From Isoperla grammatica (lineage: Eukaryota > Arthropoda > Insecta > Plecoptera > Perlodidae), in contig OX246743.1 in NCBI GenBank assembly GCA_945910005.1, positions 9,523,587-9,587,586 of the forward strand: 64,000 nucleotides of DNA, read 5' to 3'. The position numbers and the translations under genes are program-made. The notes under the pieces are model-generated. The model saw nothing but the letters and a program-made list of their open reading frames with translations, was not told the DNA's origin and made no database searches. Of the stretch, positions 13,881 through 25,200 are shown in pieces. How positions within the stretch are numbered: the first letter of the stretch is position 1; each line of letters opens with the position of its first letter.

Positions 13881-15052
13881 GGAGACTCTCCACTCTCGAG
13901 TTACCTCAACTCCATAGAGAAACCAAAGACCTTGACAGCACAGACGACTCTCCCCTCTCAAGTGACCTCAACTCCATAGAGAAACCAAAGACCTTGACAG
14001 CACAGACGACTCTCCCCTCTCGAGTGACCTCAACTCCATAGAGAAACCAAAGACCTTGACAGCACAGATGACTCTCCCCTCTCGAGTGACCTCAACTCCA
14101 TAGAGAAACCAAAGACCTTGACAGCACAGACGACTCTCCCCACTCGCGTGACCTCAACTCCATAGAGAAACCAAAGACCTTGACAGCACAGACGACTCTC
14201 CCCTCTCGAGTGACCTCAACTCCATAGAGAAACCAAAGACCTTGACAGCACAGACGACTCTCCCCTCTCTCGTGATCTCAAATCCATAGAGAAACCAAAG
14301 ACCTTGACAGCACAGACGACTCTCCCCTCTCGAGTGACCTCAACTCCATAGAGAAACCCAAGACCTTGACAGCACAGACGACTCTCCCCTCTCGAGTGAT
14401 CTCAAATCCATAGAGAAACCAAAGACCTTGACAGCACAGACGACTCTCCCCTCTCGAGTGACCTCAACTCCATAGAGAAACCAAAGACCTGGACAGCACA
14501 GACGACTCTCCCCTCTCGAGTGACCTCAACTCCATAGAGAAACCAAAGACCTTGACAGCACAGACGACTCTCCCCTCTCGAGTGACCTCAACTCCATAGA
14601 GAAACCAAAGACCTTGACAGCACAGACGACTCTCCCCTCTCGAGTGACCTCAACTCCATAGAGAAACCAAAGACCTTGACAGCACAGACGACTCTCCCCT
14701 CTCGAGTGACCTCAACTCCATAGAGAAACCAAAGACCTTGACAGCACAGACGACTCTCCCCTCTCGAGTGACCTCAACTCCATAGAGAAACCAAAGACCT
14801 TGACAGCACAGACGACTCTCCCCTCTCGAGTGACCTCAACTCCATAGAGAAACCAAAGACCTTGACAGCACAGACGACTCTCCCCTCTCAAGTGACCTCA
14901 ACTCCATAGAGAAACCAAAGACCTTGACAGCACAGTCGACTCTCCCCTCTCGAGTGACCTCAACTCCATAGAGAAACCAAAGACCTTGACAGCACAGTCG
15001 ACTCTCCCCTCTCGAGTGACCTCAACTCGACTAAACCAAAGACCTTGATAGC
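13881..15052. repeat. 62-bp minisatellite, about 19 copies
   Basis: A 62-bp unit containing gacgactctcccctctcgag and accaaagaccttgacagcac repeats head to tail about 19 times. Most copies differ by zero to three bases, such as a ctcgag site becoming ctcaag or ctcgcg. The outermost copies are the most diverged. The unit length is not a multiple of three and the frames are closed, so it is non-coding. Confidence 0.95.
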
Positions 15053-15537
15053 ACAGCTGACGTCTTACTCATGCGATGGGCAGTATCAAAGATATTATTC
15101 AGATTGACTGAGTACGAAACATGTAGATAAGAACTGTTTAGGAATGTAGGATCAGGACTGTACTGTACGTCCGTGATACCTACTCTGCGACCCCCCCCCC
15201 CCCCCCCCGATTTATGTTTATTAAAATTGCTTTAAATTGTCACAACGTAAAACAAAATATGTCATCCCATAGAGAAATGCTCTTTCTCATGAATTGTTCA
15301 TGTTTAATAAATATTTTAGTTTTTCAAATGTTCTTAATTAACTTTTGTAATGTGATGTTGTTAGACACCTTTCTCACCTAATTAAGAACATGTGCAAAAC
15401 GGAAATATTTATTGGAACAACGAATGATTCATAAGGAAGAGCACTAAATTCTCTAGAGGATGACACATTTTGATTTTTTTTGGGGACAATTTAAAAACTT
15501 ATAAAAGCAATTTTACCAGATCGAAATCGGGGATTCT
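15053..15537. other. Spacer between two minisatellites
   Basis: AT-rich, with a poly-C tract near 15190. It contains a loose inverted pair, tgaattgttcatgtttaataaatatt near 15290 and its approximate complement near 15390-15440. No gene seen. Confidence 0.4.
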
Positions 15538-15738
15538 GTCTTTCACACTCGACACTGCCCACTATAAATAACACAACAGTGGTAATAGTCTTTCACACTC
15601 GACACTACCCACTATAAATAACACAACAGTGGTAATAGTCTTTCACACTCGACACTGCCCACTATAAATAACACAACAGTGGTAATAGTCTTTCACACTC
15701 GACACTGCCCACTATAAATAACACAACAGTGGTCATAG
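15538..15738. repeat. 50-bp tandem repeat, 4 copies
   Basis: A 50-bp unit beginning gtctttcacactcgacactg and ending acaacagtggtaata is repeated four times with near identity. The last copy diverges at its end. Confidence 0.9.
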
Positions 15739-17498
15739 ACTAATAACTAACTAGGAGGGATAATGGGAAAACCATGGATGTGGGGCACATTAGCCAATCT
15801 ACAAAATACACTTGTCTTATCATAATGCATCAAGTTTATTTTCATATCACCAAATAAATAAAGTTGTCCTTGTTCACATGAACTTCCGTAAAACACAAAA
15901 CTAATAACAATTTGAAAATTAGTACAGTCAAAAATTCACTATCAATGTTTACCCGCAGATCCTCTTGACACTTCTGCCGTGCTACCTTGCGGCAATGAAA
16001 TACCAACGACAAGTTCAATCAGCGCAAAGAGAGAAGGCCAAGTAACGAAAGCCCACTCTTGCGTCGTAGTTCACAAATAATTGCATTACTAGGCATATTC
16101 GACTGTACTATCTTTCTAAAACAATACAAGCATATTCTATAGTATCCTACACGCAATCGTGCCAAGGTAAAGATGAATTCATATAGCACACAAGTGTTTA
16201 AAACTCTCAAGGATATTAAATTCAACACTACATTCAATAAAACTTAAAAGGTTACACACTAGAGCCAGATTACACAGGAATGTGCTGTGCTTCATTTGTT
16301 ATCTGTAAGAGGTTACATAATAGTACATACATCATTCATCAGCACTAACTATAAAGTCAAGTTAACAGAATCTTGTGAACCAAAAAAGAATTGCACAAAC
16401 ACGTGTAAAGGGTTGTTGCACATTCCAAAACACACTTTTTCGTAGACCCAGTTCTAAATTTAAAATAATCAATTGAAAACTGCAACATTGTAAGTTACGA
16501 AACAATGGGTAAGTAATTTATATACCGTTCAGAGAAAGAAATACATATTATACTAGAATTATTTCTTGCATAGCTTGAGCCAGATTTGGAGTAATTTATA
16601 CGAAATTTCCAATAATTACTCTTTCCAACCCCAACTAGGCACTAGTGATGACATAAACAGTATGACATTAGCATTAAGTTGCAATGACTATTGATTATTG
16701 ATGTGCCGATAAATGAAACAAAAGTGTTTAATCTGGAATGGTATGTGAGGGTAAAAAGAGGGGAGGGGATAGTGGGGGAAATGAACAGACAAATCCAAAT
16801 GCGGATAAACCCGTAAGGACTCTTACATAACACACAAAAATTCCCCGAGCAAATTGCTTGTTTGAAAGTAATGAAACAATGGTGGCGAAACAAATACATC
16901 CTGCCAATACTAGGCATAGTTCATTAAATATACCTTCGTTATTAAATAAAAATACTGTTGTTGTTAGCTTGATTCAGGACTCAACATAATAGTATTGAGT
17001 AGCTGTAAAAGTGCATGATCGAACATTGAATAGTGCATAATAATACCGTAATAATATTTAAAACAACTTCCAAAAAAGAACTAGCAAATGAAAAAGTTAC
17101 AATAATAAAATAAACCAAGTATAGTACTACTATCAAAACAATAACGTTTCCATTTTATTTTATGCTTTGCACAACAGCAATGATCTACTGTACATGTAAA
17201 AACAACCAATTATACAATTAAAAGTTCATTCAACTTAGCTTTTTACAATGGTAGTACATGTATAGGCCTACCATTCACAGGTCAATTTATTTATCAATTT
17301 TCGAACTATACCAAACTTGTGCCCACATTACATTAGGGTTTGAAACGGTATCAAATTTCAGCAAAAAAAAAAACATTAGTTGAGCTTTCCCAAAGTGCCA
17401 GCACAAAGCATTCGTACGAAAGAAAAATAGGTAATAAAAAATGGGGGACAAATAATTGTAGTTTCACTTTTCAGTGTCAACTACCTCAACCATACATA
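15739..17498. other. AT-rich intergenic sequence
   Basis: Only short, compositionally AT-rich open frames are present. No splice-bounded coding block or RNA gene was recognised. Confidence 0.45.
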
Positions 17499-17506
17499 CT
17501 GGTAAC

Positions 17507-17973
17507 TAGGGCTGGGCAAGAATATCGATCTTTTGATTCGATATCGGTCACGATTTTCTCGATATCGATATTCTATTTGAACATCGAAACAAAATTAAAC
17601 TGCAACTATAAATTTTCTATAATGACATTTCTTTATAGAAAATGTTGTATTTTCAAATTCTCAAAGCATCATCACACTAAGCTAAGGGTATACATTACAG
17701 ATGGGTGTTGCACCCCTTTTTTTACTTTTAACTCATATGGTAATTCTAGACTTTTTTACCTTCTGCATTAAATTGACAACACAATGCCCTTTTGTCAATT
17801 TTGTCTTAAGAAAAATGTATATGATAATCAATAAGAGTACAAAACATTAATAATTCATTGTTGTCTCTACAAAGTGGGAGGTGATAAAATCAGTGAATTA
17901 TTTTTTTTCGCTATCGATATCGAAATTTTGCTGCGATATCGATAATTGAGCTGTATGTCATAGCCCAGCCCTA
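17507..17973. mobile_element. hAT-type non-autonomous element, 467 bp
   Basis: Begins tagggctgggcaa and ends (t)agcccagcccta, a terminal inverted repeat. The perfect 8-bp direct repeat ctggtaac flanks it at 17499-17506 and 17974-17981. An 8-bp duplication with TAGGG-type ends is characteristic of hAT transposons. Sub-terminal regions are rich in cgatatcg palindromes. The 143-codon open frame crossing its left half has no transposase features. Confidence 0.85.
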
Positions 17974-17981
17974 CTGGTAAC

Positions 17982-19098
17982 CAACTAGCATATACGCACA
18001 TACAAGGTAAACAGGCTCACTCTAGACATTGCTTTCAGATGAAAAATCATAAGCTAGTGCATACTACATGTACTGTGAACAAAGATTAGAGACCTCTAGG
18101 TTGGTTCGTGTTGCCGAAACCACCGCTGAACCAACAAAAATGTAAGCGTATATCATCTTGGGCCTACAAAACTACAACATTCATTTAGGAATACTTATGG
18201 TGGAAAATTGTACAAGCAGACTTACAAAAACTATGTATGTAGGTAGATATTTGAAATACTGAACCAATATATTATGAAGGCATGGCAGTACTATCACATA
18301 ATAGTATCTAGTATATAATATTTATGCAGCATTTAACGTTCATCGATAAAACAATTATTTTGCGAACTTATTAGAACAAAGTGTACAAAACATTTCTTAT
18401 TTTTTAGACTTTCAATTTTGTCATAGGTATGATGTTTTACAGCTAATGATTCAAATTAATTACAAAAGCAGACACGGTTAATGAGATGTACTTGGACTCG
18501 CACAAAATGAGGCGGTTAATTTTTAGCAAATATCCAATTACGACGAGTGGTTTTGAGGTTGGTTGGTACCACGTTTGTTCCCGCTTGAATAGGGTAATGT
18601 ATGCAAAACTCATATAACTAAATCATAAATGTTGATACATTACTAACAGTTGATTGAGGGTTGTAGGGGCATCGATTATCGATTATTTAACGGTGTTGAA
18701 CTACTGGCACGTCATGATTCGATACAAAATAAGTAATATCGATTATCGACTATATTATAGTCTATTGATATTTACATATTCATCATTAATCAATATCATG
18801 TAGCCCGTTCCCGCCACACGTTTAATGGCAAAGTATTGGTATAGATCGATACTTGCACTCTGCTTTCTGGTGACAGAGGGTGAAGGGGGAGTGAGAGCAA
18901 GATTGAGCCTTCAATACAATGAGTAATATTGGCATAAAACTGTAAGCAATAAATTGTGCATAAAGAAATTGAAAATTGTGTTTTTCTTTTTTTACCAAAC
19001 AATAATTGAAATTACTTGCAACAATCATTTGCAATTCGATGTTGATTGGAAATTATTAACCAACTGTCATCCCTTGCTAAAATGAAATCAAATAACTA
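17982..19098. other. AT-rich intergenic sequence
   Basis: There is a short atcgattatcgatta-type palindromic patch near 18672-18750, similar to the cgat-rich interiors of the hAT elements in this window. I see no gene. Confidence 0.4.
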
Positions 19099-19940
19099 CA
19101 GTAGTCCCCGGAAAATTCGAACTCGCTTACTTCGAAAACTCATGTAGATTGAAGAGGTTTCCATGTCCCAGAAAAACTACATGTTATTTTCATCTGTTAA
19201 TTCGAAATTCAGCTATTTCGTAATTCGAAGTGAATTTCAGAACGAAGGTACTGACATTCTTTCATTTAAAGTCGTTTATTTCGAAATAAATGACGGTGAC
19301 TGTAGTGCAGCTTGAGCCATTTCCCGGTAATTCCAGTTTTTGTAAACAACGCAACGACAATAGCGAGCGGTCGCCCCGAGATGCGTTGCCTGCCTGCAAC
19401 ATTCCACCCCCCCTCCCCACCCCAATCCTAATAGCTGTTGCCGACCGACCACAGATGGGCAGCCTCGAAGCAAGTCGGCCGGACGGACGCCTGCGCATGC
19501 GCTGGCATTGACTCATCACTTGTTGTTGTTCGAGTGAGCTGGTAGCACGTGTGGTCGAGTGTGTTGTTTGGAGCATATCAGTGTATCAAGTGTGTGATAG
19601 TGAACATCGAACTGTGTGAAAAATGTCGGCAACCAAACGAAAGTACAACGAGACTACAATATCAAGTATTACAATATACAATATCGAGTATTTCAGTCGC
19701 GCCCGTGTTGCGAATATACCCTTGACTGGTGTAATTTTAAAACAACAAGCGGACATGATCGCGCTCAAATTAACGATCGATGGGTTTCAATGTTCAAGTG
19801 GGTGGTTATGGCGTTTCCAGCGGCGATACAACATAGTTCTTTGGCGATATGCGGCGAGGAAATTTATATATTTCGAATTTTTATATTTCGAAGTTGGTAT
19901 TTTGAGGGCCCCTGAATTTCGAATTAAAGGGGGACTACTG
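19099..19940 (+). mobile_element. pogo/Tigger-type element with internal deletion
   Basis: Ends are cagtagtcccc at the left and ggggactactg at the right, flanked by TA (19097-19098 and 19941-19942), the target duplication of Tc1/mariner-pogo elements. CAGTnGTCCCC-type termini are typical of Tigger elements. At 842 bp it is far shorter than an autonomous copy, and only an N-terminal transposase fragment remains. Confidence 0.8.
19623..19880 (+). pseudogene. Remnant of pogo/Tigger transposase: CENP-B-type DNA-binding half
   Basis: An open frame inside the 19099-19940 element starts MSATKRKYNE. It continues into a segment reading ANIPLTGVILKQQADMIALK, then GWLWRFQRRYNI. This matches the layout of the CENP-B/Tc5-type helix-turn-helix of Tigger transposases (niP-x-sg-x-L-x-x-kA-x-x-iA then GWl-x-rFk-x-Rh). 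The DDE catalytic domain is absent and the frame ends at the element's right end. Inference: a decayed, internally deleted copy, not a functional gene. Confidence 0.7.
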
Positions 19941-19942
19941 TA

Positions 19943-20662
19943 TATATATTTTTATGAACACAATTTCTTATAGAGAAAACACAAAGCCCTATCTTAGCAA
20001 CTGTGGCAGGTCTAAGTAGTGTATGTATCTAAATTACAAATTAGCAAATAGTAAGCAGCTGTATGTCGAAGCTCATTGCATGAATCTATAAGAATAAACA
20101 TCAGACAAAAACGAACGTATGTATTTGATCTAAAATAACGTTATACAACAAAGATGATCTAAACTAACGTGATAAGCCTACCTGATAAATTAACCAACCA
20201 AAGTAATGCATAGCAAATCTCCCCAAAAATGAATATAGGTAGTTACATACGTACATTCTTTGGCATTGGTACTTCACAGTTCACTGATATACGCGATATC
20301 GATAACTCAAATTCAAATGTAATCATTAGCTTCGTTGCACAAACTAGGGAATAATCCTCTACCAGCAAGTGAACAGTCACTTGCACTACAGTATGTATAC
20401 CTGCTTAGTGCTTGTCTCTCGATAGCCGATCCAGCCGCAACATTGATCACAGGCACTTGAAAAACAGTTACATGGTGCACAAGTGTCATACCACTTTAGA
20501 ATTACCAGTTTAAAAACTATTGCATTATAACAAACTACTACATATCCAAAACTACAAATGCAATTACTGTGTGCCAGTTTCACACCTCAGAAGGGCCATT
20601 AATAGATGCCCACAAAATGGTACCCGACAGTTGCTATCAAATGCCATTACTGTAGTTCTAAC
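19943..20662. other. AT-rich intergenic sequence
   Basis: No supported gene or repeat. Confidence 0.4.
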
Positions 20663-20880
20663 TAGTGATGTTTAACGATTTTTTCTTCCAATATCGACGT
20701 CGTATCGCAATATCATTCATCAGGTTGCGGTGACGAACTGCAGCAAAACTTACTGCAGGTCACAACGGAAATATTCTAAGTTGAGCACAACATCGCGATA
20801 TTTTCACATCGAAATTATTAACTAACCTAAATTTTCTTGCATCCTGTATCATAGGTAATCGATATCATTGAACATCACTA
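20663..20880. mobile_element. Short hAT-like MITE
   Basis: Left end tagtgatgtttaacgat mirrors right end atcattgaacatcacta. The interior is rich in atcg/cgat. The flanking octamers gttctaac and gtttttcc agree at only five of eight positions, so the target duplication is decayed or the assignment is wrong. Confidence 0.55.
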
Positions 20881-22235
20881 GTTTTTCCTTTCAACGAAGA
20901 AGCCCGTGTATACGAAAGCTGTACTTTTACTTTAAGATGCTTTCAAAAAGTGTTTGTACAAAAACATTATTTTATTTAAGTAATTTTTTCCTACATAAGG
21001 TATATACTGTAGGCTAATAAGTAAAAACATGTTTGTACCAATGTTTGCCTGAATACAGCTTACTAACTGTAGTTGTATGCCTATTTCAGTTACAAACACC
21101 TTGCAGTTGTATATAGATTGGTATTGTTGTATTGGTAGAATTTGGCTAATCAGGAATCACTATCTAGTTTCAAAATTTCTAGGTTATTTTCACTTTCATA
21201 CTAAAGATCGTAAAACAGAACCGTCCAAACTATCACTTCAATCACTAGATCTTCTTCGATACCGGTAAATAACATTGATAACAAAACTGCCCATTATTAC
21301 ACACAGTTTTCACCTGATCCAACCATGTAGGTGGTACTAACAACAAAACCGTTGACTGAGCTGTTGCTTTGGACAAAATAGCAAAGGTCGTTGTTGGGGA
21401 CAGTCCAACTGACATCCGCCTGATACTAGTCTGCATGGAATGTTGGTATATTGCGGCGCTTACAGCTACACCCACTACACAATGTTTAATATTTTGTCGC
21501 ATATTGATATAGACAGGTATATATATATGTATGTTTATTTATTTCAATTGCTACTGGTTACTTTTTGTATTTTTGATAGATTTTTGTATTTTGCAATGAT
21601 TTGCATCTGGTCATACTCATAGTTTATTTCCTGACAACTGCACGACTCGGAACACCTTGAGTGGAGTAATTGTATAATATGTAGACACAATCGCCTGCAT
21701 TAGGTCTACTACAGAGCTTGAAATATGATCTTGAATGAACAACACTCTGTAGACACTGGAGTACATGCCCCTCCATCAGTTTATTAATGGTAGAATCCTT
21801 AAAACAGCGTGAGACTTAACAGTTTTCAAGACACAAAGCTGGTACTAGACAATTATGGCTTAACATTGGAATGACCCTGTTAGGCCTGCATGGCCGTTTG
21901 TAAGCAGAACGAATGTCCGAAATTGTGAAGCATGACGTGTTGAGCATCGCAAACACAATTTCAGATTGGTCCACGACAGAGAAGACGTCCTCGGGGAAAA
22001 ATAAGCTGTAGTATTAACAATGAATTTACGTGAAGTAAAAAACTATTACAGTAGGTCTACTTCTACTTGATTAGATAAATTTGTGGATATTTATTAGTAT
22101 CACTTCTTTTCACTTGTAACAAATTAGGTAACAATAATATATTATCATCGATTATATTGATAATTTCACTCTTCCGTCAGAACCATTAGGGTCAATCTTG
22201 AACATTGGATTAGAATATCAAATAATCAACAGCCA
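20881..22235. other. Intergenic region downstream of the EMC8 gene
   Basis: This lies beyond the stop codon of the minus-strand gene, so its right part will include that gene's 3' UTR. No separate gene is supported. Confidence 0.4.
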
Positions 22236-25200
22236 TTACCCAAACGAGTCGAGTTCTTCTTTGATCTCATTATTTAACTTGGTATTTCGCCAGTCTAGGG
22301 AAATGTCGTCTAGATGATTGTCGAAATCAACGAGGCCCCGATACGCCCGAGATTGAAGCAAAGACGCAGTTGCATCTAATGAGTCCCCTTCCACCGAGAA
22401 ACTGTGGAGAGAAATTACAAAAGTTAATAAAACATAATACGTATCATATACTGATCATAAATATTAGTAGGCTATAGGATTAGGATTCGATTATTAAAGG
22501 AATCGCTTTGGAATCAATGTCATTCTTACTATAGGCCCACAATAGCAAAATTGTGAACCTGTAGAGTGCAGATATTTTTAGTTTGACATAGGCCAGTAGT
22601 TTGAAGCTCGGGGGTGGAGCTTGTGAGTTATGTGACCAGTGCCCAGCATAACAAATGAGTGATTATAACTAACTAATACAATATGAAACGAATAAATATG
22701 ATATGGTTCTCGGCTTGTCAAGGGGTTAAGGGGTGGTCACACAGCGATGGAGGGGAGCGTCAAACAAGAAAATCTTATGTCAAGTGACTCAAGTCTATAG
22801 GCTAGGCTACTACAATATTAAAAGCAGATTTAAAAGATAATTACTTGGATCTCTCCTTTGGCTTCCATTTTCCATCGTTGAATTGGGACACGCACAGCGC
22901 TATATTGTCCATGTTGACTGACAATCTTTTGTTGTCAATCTGTTGGGGAACAGAAAAATTTGTTTTCAATGCACAGTAATCCAAACAAAATACTGAAGGT
23001 TAGGCAGGCCTAGTATGTTAACATAATGACTAACGAGTTTTATTCGTGTGTAGCTAGCTAGTTTTTAGTGTACTCTCTGTAGCTCTGCTCTGTAGCTCAT
23101 GCAAAAAAATTCATGTAAATAATATATAGGCTAAGAAAACTAGATTGATCTTACACTTGGCTGTATTCTGAATTTGAACTTGAGTACAAAAGTCTAATGG
23201 TTGACAGTAGGCCTACCAATTACTCAGAGAGGCACAGTTGCCAAACCTTGTGTAGCATAATTACAATGTTGGGTAGGTACGGATTTTTTTAGTTCCGTTC
23301 CTAGGAACTAGTTCCTTTTTAAGGAACTAAGGAACGCCATAGTTCCTTTTTTCCAACCAGGAACTGTGGAACGCCATAGTTCCAATTTTCCAGGAACTGT
23401 AACTTATTTTCATAAGTTCCTTTTATTTTTACTTGAATGTACAAGCTTGAAGAACGAAAGCGCCAAAACATAATTTACTTACAAGATGACAGAAACGAGA
23501 AATCTAAAACAACTTTTTTTGTAATATTTCATTCTTGTCTACTCATCCTAACCCTCCACCTGCTACGCCACCCCCGCGTGGGGTCTCCAATTAGTCGCAC
23601 ACCGGCACAAGTCGAAGACCCGAAACCGGTGACTAATCCCAAGTGTGTCACCGCCCTACTACCTACCAACCGTCCAACCCCTCCTATACACAAGTGAGAG
23701 AGCAACATGACTCAGACTGTCATTCCGAAATCAAACAAAACATGAAATATATCACTTGTCAGCCCATCACTTCAGTCAATATTCCTCGGCGATGTTAATA
23801 CCAATTATTCGCATCGCCAGCAAAACTGCATTCGAATTCATTGGAAACGGGAAGGCTTTGATGATGAAAGATGTGGTCCGAGTGGGGTGGGGGTGAAGTT
23901 AAAGTCGTTCCATTGATCAAACTACCAGTTTCAAGCAATGATTTTAATATTTTGTTTAATATCACAAATAATTATTTCTTTGACAATTATTATGTTAAAT
24001 TACTATAAAATGTAAAATATATTCAGTAATCAAGTAAGAATACTATTTTAAAATCCAGTATTTACACGAAAATGCAGTTATTTATAATGGCCTGATTCTA
24101 GACACTAGTTTGACTACAGAATAGCCAATCCCTAAAAACGAAATTAGTTCATCAAAACTCCAAATAGTAGTCAACTTCTTATCTCGCTTTTGGCTTTAAT
24201 TACACCACAACACATTCACAAATTATAGACTTTATAATGGATACAAATTTAAATTGATTTACAAAGCCAAGGAAACAAAAAACTCGTTTTTAATATTCAT
24301 CGACAAAGTATTGCCAACTTCCAATATACTTGGCAACGCTGCAAAGACATTGTTATTGTCAGATGGTGAAAATGGCGTCGAAAAAATACGGAATACGAAG
24401 CGGAGGACGTTTTATTACGATAGAAGAAAATGATAGGATTGTATATTTTGTATCGTATCATGTTGTTTGTGCAATTGTTTACCTGACGAAGTGATCTCAA
24501 GTAACTTAAGTCCATCTAGGACATGTGAACGCATGCAATGGATGTAAATTATTTCAAATGCGTGTAGGGGGGCTACATAAATGGTAGACCTAGGCCTTGC
24601 ACATGTCAAATGATCACAAAACGTCCTTGAGTGGCCTTAGGGCTTGGCATATTTTCTTTCATATTATACAGATGCCTCCTGGCATACTATACTTAGCATA
24701 TCTACATTGGGGAAAATGTTTGCGTTTACGGACGTACAATACATGAATTTCATTTCGGATCAGGCAATATAGGCCTAGGCCTAAGTCTAAATAAAGGACC
24801 CCTAGGCTAGGCCTCACGTACCGTATTCAGATATATTCCCGCTTCTAACTGTGCCTTCAATTTGAATTGAGTGCATTATTTGTATGACGCAAAATGTTAA
24901 TTGGAAATAAGCGACAATAAATGTAAATAAGAAAAAGTCCAGTCACGTCGCATCGTGGAAAGGTGACAGCCAGCTCATGTTTTGACGTGAGGCGGCCGGC
25001 GGGCTCAAAGAGAAATGACGTCATCGCACGCAGTGTTGCCATAGTTTCACGGCTCGCCCGATTTCCCATCAAATGTTCTTGTAGTGAAGCCAATATTGAC
25101 CGAAAACGAGTCGAGAGATTGTATTCATACATACATATTTAGAGCTGTCGTTCAATTATCTTCAAATTGAGTATAAAATAAAGAAAATGACAAATGTTTG

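Noticed and set aside
13881..15052. CRISPR-like look of the 62-bp array
   Set aside because: There are no unique spacers between repeats; it is a simple minisatellite in an animal genome.
17340..17771. 143-codon plus-strand open frame
   Set aside because: It spans the left boundary of a hAT MITE, has biased AT-rich composition and shows no domain or splice signals.
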